Shown here one piece after another: positions 1 through 6,063 of a stretch of DNA of 10,092 nucleotides; positions within the stretch are counted from its first letter, which is position 1, and each line of letters begins with the position of its first letter. A program made the position numbers and the translations under genes. This DNA comes from an uncultured Blautia sp. (GTDB taxonomy: Bacteria; Bacillota; Clostridia; Lachnospirales; Lachnospiraceae). Below the pieces are notes generated by a model that was given only the letters and a program-made list of their open reading frames with translations, was not told the DNA's origin and did not search any database. The stretch spans positions 1-10,092 of the forward strand of contig CALIZJ010000325.1 in NCBI GenBank assembly GCA_938028845.1, written 5' to 3'.

Positions 1-224
1 AGATTTACCGGATGTTCTACGTAAGTGTCCAGCGGGAACAGCTTTAAGATTGCATCCAGGATCTCCGGTACTCCGTGTCCGTCGCAGCGGATTGTAATGG
101 CATTTTTTCCCATGGATTCTACAGGAAAGTTTCCGTCCGCAATAACAAGACGGTCGCTATGTCCCATTTCGCAAAGCACTTTTAATAATTCTGGTGATAA
201 AATTTCAGGAATTCCTTTTAACAT
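1..224 (-). CDS. fucU: FucU/RbsD-family sugar mutarotase (partial, C-terminus off the left edge)
   Basis: Translating the minus strand from the ATG at 224 gives 74 codons beginning MLKGIPEILSPELLKVLCEM, the N-terminus typical of L-fucose mutarotase (FucU) and its relative D-ribose pyranase (RbsD). Family members interconvert sugar anomers in the cytoplasm so that the next enzyme or kinase receives the form it uses. Visible family residues are His22 in MGHSDR and Asp30 in IADGNFP; the rest of the barrel and the remaining active-site residues lie outside the window (the family is usually about 130-150 residues). The start is supported by AAAGGAG at 240-234, nine bases upstream. No strong promoter is visible; AT-rich TATATT/TATTAT elements at 267-274 are possible -10 boxes without a good -35. 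It is transcribed away from the hexitol-type operon and shares its control region, so it may act on the same sugar. FucU is favoured over RbsD from the N-terminal sequence, but the substrate is not proven. Confidence 0.85.
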   Translation of the reverse strand, partial: MLKGIPEILSPELLKVLCEMGHSDRLVIADGNFPVESMGKNAITIRCDGHGVPEILDAILKLFPLDTYVEHPVN

Positions 225-310
225 GATTTAGTTCTCCTTTCCGCATGTTCAATATTCTGCTAACTTATAATATACTGCTTTCTGTGCCGGAAGAAAAGGT
301 ATTTTTTTCT

Positions 311-324
311 TTTCATATATGAAA
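311..324. repeat. 14-bp perfect palindrome in the divergent control region
   Basis: TTTCATATATGAAA is a perfect inverted repeat. It ends nine bases before the -35 box of the plus-strand operon and lies about 87 bases upstream of the fucU start. Its position between divergent genes fits a binding site for a dimeric regulator, but it is AT-rich and could also be simple promoter-flanking sequence. It differs from the LacI-type site at 369-388. Confidence 0.35.
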
Positions 325-333
325 TTTTTATGG

Positions 334-362
334 TTGACAGATCTGGTATAAAGGAGTAAGAT
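334..362 (+). promoter_or_regulatory. Sigma-A promoter of the aldolase/hexitol operon
   Basis: A perfect -35 TTGACA (334-339) and a -10 TAAGAT (357-362) are separated by 17 bases, the optimal spacing. Transcription should start near 369, giving a leader of about 50 bases before the aldolase ATG. No comparably good promoter was found between the later genes up to the terminator at 7120-7163, so this one probably drives all six. Confidence 0.8.
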
Positions 363-368
363 AAATCA

Positions 369-388
369 AAACAGAAACGTTTCGGTTT
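369..388. promoter_or_regulatory. LacI-family operator overlapping the transcription start
   Basis: AAACAGAAACGTTTCGGTTT is an inverted repeat with nine of ten pairs matching (only 373/384 fails) and a central CpG, the hallmark of LacI/GalR-family operators. It begins at the predicted +1, where a bound repressor would block initiation or clearance. The obvious candidate binder is the LacI-family protein encoded by the second gene of this operon. It does not match the CcpA cre consensus well: the outer TG and CA are absent. Confidence 0.72.
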
Positions 389-418
389 CGCAAATTCTAT
401 TTTTAAGGAGGAAGCAAA

Positions 419-1270
419 ATGCCACTGGTTACATCAAAAGAAATGCTTTTAAATGCACAAAAAGGAGGATATGCCGTAGGCGCGTTTAACGCGGAAAATA
501 TGGAGATGGTGAAAGCGATCATCCAGGCGGCAGAGGAATTAAAAGCGCCTGTAATGATCCAGACGACTCCGTCCACGATCAAATACGGAACTCTGGATAC
601 ATACGCTGCTATTGTTGCGGCAGAAGCTAAGAAAGCTGCAGTTCCGGTGTGTCTGCACCTGGATCACGGCAGCAGCTTTGAGCTTGCTATGCAGGCCATG
701 AAAGCAGGATATACCTCTGTCATGATCGACGGATCGAAATTTGACTTTGAAGGCAATGTTGCAGTGAGCAAAAAGGTAGCGGACGTTGCGGCAGCCCTTA
801 ACATTCCTTGTGAAGCGGAACTGGGCAAAGTAGGCGGAAAAGAAGACGACCTGGAAGCTGAGGCGGATACCAATACAGATCCCGGGGAAGCCAGAGAATT
901 TGTAGAACGTACAGGCGTTACCTCACTGGCGGTAGCCATTGGTACGGCACATGGATTCTATGTGGGAACACCGGTATTGGATAAGGAACGTTTAAGCGAG
1001 ATCCGTAAAGTAGTGGATATCCCCCTTGTTCTTCACGGCGCGTCCGGACTTACCGATGAGGACGTAAGCGACTGCGTGAAGAGAGGAATCTGCAAGGTGA
1101 ATTTTGCTACAGAGCTCCGTGCGGCTTATACAAAGGCTGTGAAAAAACTCCTGGAAGAAAAACCTGATACTATTGACCCGAAAGCTTATGGAAAAGCAGG
1201 GATCGAAGCAGTGAAAGAGCTTGTAAAAGGCAGAATGAAAGTATGCGGCTGTGACGGAAAGGCAGAGTAA
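419..1270 (+). CDS. Class II ketose-1,6-bisphosphate aldolase (tagatose- or fructose-bisphosphate aldolase, GatY/FbaA type)
   Basis: Cytoplasmic zinc-dependent aldolase of 283 residues that should cleave a ketose 1,6-bisphosphate into DHAP and glyceraldehyde 3-phosphate. The motifs sit in family order: HLDHG at 80-84 (Asp82 proton donor, His83 zinc ligand), AELGKVGG at 133-140, GTAHG at 175-179 (His178 zinc ligand), LHGASG at 205-210 (His206 zinc ligand) and KVNFATEL at 226-233 (phosphate binding). The length matches GatY/KbaY (about 285) as well as Bacillus-type FbaA, and sequence alone does not separate tagatose from fructose bisphosphate. Context with a GatD-like dehydrogenase and a LacC-type kinase favours tagatose 1,6-bisphosphate. 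Escherichia coli GatY and KbaY work with the GatZ/KbaZ partner, and no such gene is in the window. The start has AAGGAGG at 405-411 with seven bases of spacing. It is the first gene after the promoter and operator. Confidence 0.9.
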   Translation: MPLVTSKEMLLNAQKGGYAVGAFNAENMEMVKAIIQAAEELKAPVMIQTTPSTIKYGTLDTYAAIVAAEAKKAAVPVCLHLDHGSSFELAMQAMKAGYTSVMIDGSKFDFEGNVAVSKKVADVAAALNIPCEAELGKVGGKEDDLEAEADTNTDPGEAREFVERTGVTSLAVAIGTAHGFYVGTPVLDKERLSEIRKVVDIPLVLHGASGLTDEDVSDCVKRGICKVNFATELRAAYTKAVKKLLEEKPDTIDPKAYGKAGIEAVKELVKGRMKVCGCDGKAE

Positions 1271-1328
1271 AAATATTACAGGCCGTATCGTGACCAGAAA
1301 TTAAAAATCCGTGACAGGAGTGAGGCCT

Positions 1329-2345
1329 ATGGCTGCGACAATGAAAGACATTGCCAGACGGACGGGACTTGGTCTGGCAACGATCTCTTCTTATTTTAAT
1401 GGCGGAAACGTAAGAGAAAAAAACAGAAAAAAGATTGAGGAAGCTATTGAAGAACTCCATTATGAAGTGAATGAGGTGGCAAGAGGCCTGAAAACAAACG
1501 CTACAAAGACGATCGGTGTGGTAATCCCTGAACTGAATAATGTATTTTGTTCTGAGATTATTACGGGAATGGAGGATGTTTTAAGAAGTCACGGCTATGC
1601 CACCATCATCTGCGACTGCCGCACGGATCGGAACTTAGAAAAAGAAGCGGTAGAATTTCTTACAAGAAAACGGGTGGACGGGATTATTAATATGCCGGTG
1701 GATGTTTCAGGAACTCATCTTAAGGCTTTTGACCGGACAGGAAAACCTATTGTTATTATAGACCGTAAGATACAAGGGCTGTCCTGTGACAGTGTGCTGG
1801 TGGATAACGAAAGAGCCGCAGAGGATGCGGTGGAGTTCCTCATGGAAAACGGACACAGAAATATTGGAATCATAGTGGGACCTCAGGAAATTTTTACTGC
1901 CCAGGAACGTTTGAAAGGGTACTATGCGGCCCATGAAAAACGGGGGATTCCCGTGCAGGAGTCCTTGATCTATCATGGAGATTATATTATCCAGGGCGGT
2001 GTAAAAGGTCTGGAGGAACTTGTGAAAAAAAATCCGCAGATGACAGCCGTCTTTGTCACAAATTATGAAATGACCATGGGGGCGGTTATTGGTATAAATG
2101 AACTGGGCATTCACATGCCAAAGGAGCTGTCCATGATCGGCTTTGATAATCTGCAGTTCGCAAGAGCCTGCAGTCCTAAGCTTACGATCGTATCCCAGCC
2201 TACAGAAGCAATCGGAGAAAAGGTAGCACAGATGATCCTTTCCAGATTAGGTGTGGGAAAAGAAACAGAAGAAAAAACAGTTACCCTGAAGCTTCAGACA
2301 GAAATAATCATGGGAAAATCCGTGAGAAACTTAAATAAAATGTAA
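1329..2345 (+). CDS. LacI/GalR-family transcriptional regulator
   Basis: A 338-residue DNA-binding repressor. The N-terminal helix-turn-helix covers about residues 5-24 (MKDIARRTGLGLATISSYFNGG), followed by the hinge helix around VARGLKTN (50-57). A periplasmic-binding-protein-like effector domain starts at KTIGVVIPELNN and contains the typical SMIGFDN (268-274) and LTIVSQP (285-291) segments. The ATG at 1329 is chosen because AGGAG at 1316-1320 lies eight bases upstream; the in-frame GTG at 1311 has no ribosome binding site and overlaps that purine tract. It lies 58 bases after the aldolase gene and shares its promoter, so it should autoregulate. In the recognition helix the positions equivalent to Tyr17, Gln18 and Arg22 of LacI are Leu, Ala and Ser. 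Its likely site is the operator at 369-388. The inducer is unknown; a hexitol phosphate or a ketose phosphate of this pathway is a reasonable guess. Confidence 0.9.
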   Translation: MAATMKDIARRTGLGLATISSYFNGGNVREKNRKKIEEAIEELHYEVNEVARGLKTNATKTIGVVIPELNNVFCSEIITGMEDVLRSHGYATIICDCRTDRNLEKEAVEFLTRKRVDGIINMPVDVSGTHLKAFDRTGKPIVIIDRKIQGLSCDSVLVDNERAAEDAVEFLMENGHRNIGIIVGPQEIFTAQERLKGYYAAHEKRGIPVQESLIYHGDYIIQGGVKGLEELVKKNPQMTAVFVTNYEMTMGAVIGINELGIHMPKELSMIGFDNLQFARACSPKLTIVSQPTEAIGEKVAQMILSRLGVGKETEEKTVTLKLQTEIIMGKSVRNLNKM

Positions 2346-2402
2346 CGGCTGAAAGAAAAATAAAATGGGCTTCAGATATAAAAGGCTTTGAATAAAATTC
2401 TG

Positions 2403-2500
2403 CTGCTGGCGGGTTGGATCGTTGCCAGCAGGCAGAAACGGGAGGAAAGTTTGGAAGTAAACTTCCAAATCTACCATTATTGACGCAGCGAAGTGCGTCA
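2403..2500 (+). other. Three tandem stem-loops between the regulator and kinase genes
   Basis: The 168-base gap between lacI and the kinase contains three separate inverted repeats. The first is CTGCTGGC (2403-2410) with GCCAGCAG (2424-2431). The second is TTTGGAAG (2450-2457) with CTTCCAAA (2462-2469), a perfect 8-bp stem with a 4-base loop. The third is TGACGCA (2481-2487) with TGCGTCA (2494-2500). None is followed by a T-run, so they are not standard terminators. The third ends four bases before the kinase ribosome binding site. Roles as an mRNA-processing or stabilising element, or in setting kinase translation, are inference. The second could instead be a protein-binding site. Confidence 0.6.
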
Positions 2501-2513
2501 GAAAGGGGAAAAG

Positions 2514-4028
2514 ATGGATAAGCCATATTTATTGGGAATCGATATAGGAACAAGCGCCTGTAAGGTGGCTGTCTTTGACCGGGAAGGCACAGTTGCGGCA
2601 GCCGCCAGCAAAGACTATCCGGTTTATTATCCAAAAGAAGGATGGGCGGAGCAGAATCCTGTAGAATGGTGGGAAGCTGTCTGCAAGGCTATCCATAAAG
2701 CGCTTGAAAAGGGAAATATCCAGGCAAAGGATATCGCGGGCGTGGGAATCGACGGACAGAGCTGGTCAGCTATTGCCATAGATAAAAACGGGGAAGTCCT
2801 TGCCAACACGCCGATCTGGATGGATACCAGAGCCCAGTCGATCTGCGACCGGCTGAATGAGGAAATCGGCGCGGACGCGATTTTTAAGGTGGCCGGAAAT
2901 TCCCTGCAGCCATCCTATACCACGGCGAAGATCCTCTGGTATAAGGAAAATATGCCGGAGATATACGGGAAAATATATAAAATATTACAGTCTAACAGTT
3001 ATATCGCTTTTTGTCTGACCGGAGCCGTTACCCAGGAATTATCCCAGGGGTATGGACTTCACTGCTTTGACATGAGAGAAGGAAAATGGGATGAAGAGAT
3101 GTGCGGCAGGCTTGGGATCCCCATGGATTTCCTTCCGGAGATCGTAAACTGCGACACAGTAGTGGGAACAGTTACAGAAAAAGCGGCAGAAGAATGCGGT
3201 CTGTGTCCTGGAACCCCTGTAGTGGCAGGAGGACTGGACGCTGCCTGCGGTACTTTGGGAGCTGGAGTGATCCATCCGGGTGAAACCCAGGAGCAGGGCG
3301 GCCAGGCAGGAGGCATGAGCATTTGCATTGACACTTATAAGGCGGATCCGCGGTTGATCCTGGGGTATCACGTGGTGCCGGGACAGTGGCTCCTTCAGGG
3401 CGGAACTACAGGCGGCGGCGGTGTTATGCGCTGGTTCGAGCATGAGTTCGCCGGATATGAAAGGGAGATGGAAAAAAAGACAGGTTCCTCTTCCCTGGAT
3501 CAGTTGAATGCCATTGCGGCGGCAGTTTCCCCGGGCTGTGACGGACTGGTGTTCCTTCCTTATATGGCAGGGGAACGCTCTCCCATATGGAATCCGGAGG
3601 CCAAAGGCGTGTTTTACGGACTGGATTTTTCTAAGACGAAGGGGCATATGGTACGGGCCTGCATGGAGGGCGTAGCTCTTTCCCTGCGCCATAATCTGGA
3701 AGTGGCGGGGGAGGCCGGCGCGCAGGTGCAGGTATTAAGGGCAATGGGCGGTTCAGCCAACTCCCTGCTCTGGACACAGATTAAATCTGACATTACCGGG
3801 AAACCCATTGTGGTTCCATCTTCCGATACGGCGACCACACTTGGGGCCGCTTTGCTGGCGGGGGTAGGCGTAGGATTCTATAAGGATTACGAAGAAGCGG
3901 TATCCCTGACAGTAAAGGAGACCAGACGCCACGAGCCGAATCCGGAATATGAAGCTATATACGATAAAACATATGAGACTTATTTACAGTTATACGAACA
4001 CTTAAAAGATATGATGAAAAAATCATGA
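2514..4028 (+). CDS. FGGY-family carbohydrate kinase (xylulokinase-like; substrate uncertain, possibly a ketose or polyol)
   Basis: A 504-residue ATP-dependent kinase with the two actin-like FGGY domains. Visible motifs are the N-terminal phosphate loop GIDIGTSACKVAVFD (8-22), WMDTRA (102-107), GGLDAACGTLGAG (239-251) with the likely catalytic base Asp242, GERSPIWNP (353-361), and the C-terminal nucleotide motif MGGSANS (411-417). It most resembles xylulokinase, but the residues that contact xylulose in that enzyme differ: the GQMHG motif is GQSWS here (81-85), and the Asn after the catalytic Asp is Ala. Another ketose or a polyol is therefore likely; ribitol and erythritol kinases also belong to this family. 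The ATG at 2514 is chosen because AGGGG at 2504-2508 lies five bases upstream; the in-frame GTG at 2493 falls inside a stem-loop. The next gene starts 15 bases after its stop. It probably supplies the phosphorylated substrate for the GatD-like or PfkB enzyme. Confidence 0.87.
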   Translation: MDKPYLLGIDIGTSACKVAVFDREGTVAAAASKDYPVYYPKEGWAEQNPVEWWEAVCKAIHKALEKGNIQAKDIAGVGIDGQSWSAIAIDKNGEVLANTPIWMDTRAQSICDRLNEEIGADAIFKVAGNSLQPSYTTAKILWYKENMPEIYGKIYKILQSNSYIAFCLTGAVTQELSQGYGLHCFDMREGKWDEEMCGRLGIPMDFLPEIVNCDTVVGTVTEKAAEECGLCPGTPVVAGGLDAACGTLGAGVIHPGETQEQGGQAGGMSICIDTYKADPRLILGYHVVPGQWLLQGGTTGGGGVMRWFEHEFAGYEREMEKKTGSSSLDQLNAIAAAVSPGCDGLVFLPYMAGERSPIWNPEAKGVFYGLDFSKTKGHMVRACMEGVALSLRHNLEVAGEAGAQVQVLRAMGGSANSLLWTQIKSDITGKPIVVPSSDTATTLGAALLAGVGVGFYKDYEEAVSLTVKETRRHEPNPEYEAIYDKTYETYLQLYEHLKDMMKKS

Positions 4029-4043
4029 AGGAGGATCAAAATC

Positions 4044-5093
4044 ATGAAAGCAGCAGTTGTAGTAGCAAATGAGGATGTACGTTATCAGGAAGTGGAAGAG
4101 CCGCAGGTGGGCCCGGGACTTGTAAAAGTAAAGGTCAAAGCCTCTGGTATCTGCGGATCTGATATTCCGCGCGTACTGCACAACGGGGTGCATTTTTATC
4201 CTATCGTGTTAGGCCATGAATTTTCCGGAGATGTAGTAGAGGTAGGAGAAGGTGTGACCAAGGTTAAGGTGGGAGAAAGAGTGACGGCCGCTCCCCTTCT
4301 TCCCTGTATGAAATGTGACGACTGTCAAAACGGAAACTTTTCTCTGTGCAAGCATTACAGCTTCATTGGTTCCAGACAGCAGGGAAGCAACGCGGATTAT
4401 GTAGTGCTGCCGGAACAGAACGCAGTTCCTTTTGATCCATCTATTTCCTACGAACAGGGCGCCATGTTTGAACCGTCTACAGTAGCGCTGCATGGTCTGT
4501 TCCAGAATGATTATCAGGGCGGCCAGTATGTGGCGGTTCTGGGAGGCGGGACCATCGGAATGTTCACCATGCAGTGGGCGAAGATCTTCGGATCGAAAAA
4601 GGTAGTGGTCTTTGATATCAGCGAAGAAAGGCTGGAGCTTGCGAAACGCCTCGGCGCGGACGAAGTGATCAACACCACAAAAGACAATTACATGGAAGCG
4701 GCAATGGATATTACGAAAAAGAAGGGCTATGGATATGTCTTCGAGACTGCCGGACAGCCTGCTACTATGCATATGGCCTTTGAACTGGCGGCAAATAAAG
4801 CTCATGTATGCTTTATCGGAACTCCTCATGTGGATTTAAGCTTTACCCCTGCCCAGTGGGAAAATATGAACAGAAAAGAATTTAAGCTTACCGGCTCCTG
4901 GATGTCCTACAGCTCACCTTTCCCTGGAAAAGAATGGGATCTTACCGCCCATTATTTTGCTACAGGACAGTTAAAATTCGATCCTGGATTTATCTACAGA
5001 AAAATGCCCATGAGCCAGGCGCAGGAAGCATTCCAGCTTTATAAGACTCCGGGGCTTGTTCAGGGAAAGATTCTTTTGATGAATGAAGAATAA
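4044..5093 (+). CDS. gatD: Zinc-dependent galactitol-1-phosphate 5-dehydrogenase (GatD-like)
   Basis: A 349-residue medium-chain dehydrogenase, probably oxidising galactitol 1-phosphate to tagatose 6-phosphate with NAD+. Catalytic zinc ligands are Cys37, His58, Glu59 (GHE) and Glu143; the structural zinc site is Cys88, Cys91, Cys94 and Cys102. The Rossmann motif is LGGGTIG (166-172), and Asp191 at the end of the second strand favours NAD over NADP. From memory of Escherichia coli GatD, several stretches correspond closely: CGSDIPRVLHNGVHFYP (37-53), LLPC with FIGSR (107-111), and GSWMSYSSPFPGKEWD (284-299), where the E. coli enzyme has GSWMNYSSPWPGQEWE. This makes GatD a better call than sorbitol or threonine dehydrogenase. 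The ribosome binding site AAGGAGG follows the kinase stop directly. A related hexitol phosphate cannot be excluded as substrate. Confidence 0.82.
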   Translation: MKAAVVVANEDVRYQEVEEPQVGPGLVKVKVKASGICGSDIPRVLHNGVHFYPIVLGHEFSGDVVEVGEGVTKVKVGERVTAAPLLPCMKCDDCQNGNFSLCKHYSFIGSRQQGSNADYVVLPEQNAVPFDPSISYEQGAMFEPSTVALHGLFQNDYQGGQYVAVLGGGTIGMFTMQWAKIFGSKKVVVFDISEERLELAKRLGADEVINTTKDNYMEAAMDITKKKGYGYVFETAGQPATMHMAFELAANKAHVCFIGTPHVDLSFTPAQWENMNRKEFKLTGSWMSYSSPFPGKEWDLTAHYFATGQLKFDPGFIYRKMPMSQAQEAFQLYKTPGLVQGKILLMNEE

Positions 5094-5107
5094 GGAGCGG
5101 CGCGGAA

Positions 5108-6040
5108 ATGATCTTAACAGTAACTGCAAATGCAGCCATTGATAAGCGCTACGTGGTAGAAGGCTTTGGCGTGGGAAATGTAAACAGGGTAAAAAGCTGC
5201 GACGCGAATGCAGGAGGAAAGGGGATCAACGTATCCAGAGTGGCCTCCATTACTGGCGAGAAAGTGACGGCTACCGGATTCTTAGGCGGACATGCAGGGA
5301 AGTTTATCAGTGAGCATGTGGAAGAAAAAGGGATAAAAAGCGAGTTTGTCTGGTGCAGAGGCGAAAGCCGGACCTGCATCAACATATGGGATGAGAAGGA
5401 GAAAAAGCAGACAGAGTTTTTGGAACCGGGCTTTTCCGTCACGGAAGAGGACTGCGCGGCCCTTTTGAAGAAATTTAACGAGCTTTTAGGGGCATGCAAG
5501 GTGGTCACGATTTCCGGAAGTACGCCGAAAGGGGCCAGCTCCCTTTTATATCGGGAAATGATCCAGGCGGCAAGAGAAGCAGGAAAGCCGGTTATCCTTG
5601 ACACAAGCGGAAGTCTTTTGGAGGACTGCCTTTTAGCACGGCCAACCATGATCAAGCCGAACATTGACGAGATCCGCGGACTGACGAAACGTCCTATGAA
5701 TACCAGGGAGAGCCTGCTTCGGGCGGCTCGTGACCTTCATGAGGACGGGATTGAGATCGTGGCTATTTCTCTGGGAGGAGACGGCTCGCTTGTTTCTTGC
5801 AAAGAGGGCGTTTTCGATGTAAAAGTCCCGAAAATAGATGCAGCGAATACCGTTGGCTGCGGAGATTCTATGATTGCGGGATATGCGGTGGGAATGTCCA
5901 GAGGGCTTTCCATGGAAGAAACCATACGTCTGGCAAGCGCGGTTTCTGCTGCCAATGCTATGCGCATGGAAACAGGTTTTATTGTGATGGAAGATGTGGA
6001 AGCACTTCTTCCTCAGATTAATATCAAAAAAATCAAGTAA
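5108..6040 (+). CDS. PfkB-family hexose-phosphate kinase (tagatose-6-phosphate kinase / 1-phosphofructokinase, LacC/FruK type)
   Basis: A 310-residue ribokinase-fold kinase that should transfer phosphate from ATP to a ketose monophosphate, giving a ketose 1,6-bisphosphate. It carries the LacC/FruK N-terminus MILTVTANAAIDKRY, the substrate-site AGGKGINVSR (35-44), GSTPKG (137-142), KPNIDE (183-188) and the C-terminal anion-hole motif NTVGCGDS (247-254) with catalytic Asp253. The family norm in that motif is GAGD; here the second position is Cys. The AAGGAG ribosome binding site overlaps the stop codon of gatD, so translation is probably coupled. Placed after a GatD-like dehydrogenase and with an aldolase in the same operon, tagatose 6-phosphate is the most likely substrate. 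Fructose 1-phosphate kinase activity is the main alternative, but no fructose PTS gene is seen. Confidence 0.85.
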   Translation: MILTVTANAAIDKRYVVEGFGVGNVNRVKSCDANAGGKGINVSRVASITGEKVTATGFLGGHAGKFISEHVEEKGIKSEFVWCRGESRTCINIWDEKEKKQTEFLEPGFSVTEEDCAALLKKFNELLGACKVVTISGSTPKGASSLLYREMIQAAREAGKPVILDTSGSLLEDCLLARPTMIKPNIDEIRGLTKRPMNTRESLLRAARDLHEDGIEIVAISLGGDGSLVSCKEGVFDVKVPKIDAANTVGCGDSMIAGYAVGMSRGLSMEETIRLASAVSAANAMRMETGFIVMEDVEALLPQINIKKIK

Positions 6041-6063
6041 ACCATTAAAGGAGGAAATAAGTT

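Noticed and set aside
25..231. Plus-strand open frame at the left edge
   Set aside because: Opposite strand of the FucU coding sequence, which has a clear family match and ribosome binding site.
371..386. CcpA catabolite-repression (cre) site at the operator
   Set aside because: The central CG is present but the flanking TG and CA of the cre consensus are absent; a dedicated LacI-type site fits better.
1311..1328. Upstream GTG start for the LacI-family regulator
   Set aside because: It would place the start before and inside the purine-rich ribosome binding site that serves the ATG at 1329.
2433..2440. CAGAAACG, identical to the left half of the LacI-type operator, upstream of the kinase gene
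   Set aside because: Only one half-site with no matching right half; an 8-base match can be chance.
3039..3692. Long minus-strand open frame (217 codons) inside the kinase gene
   Set aside because: It lies fully opposite a well-supported FGGY kinase gene and has no family features; a codon-bias shadow.
4209..4829. Long minus-strand open frame (206 codons) inside gatD
   Set aside because: Antisense to a gene with all catalytic residues in place; no recognisable product.
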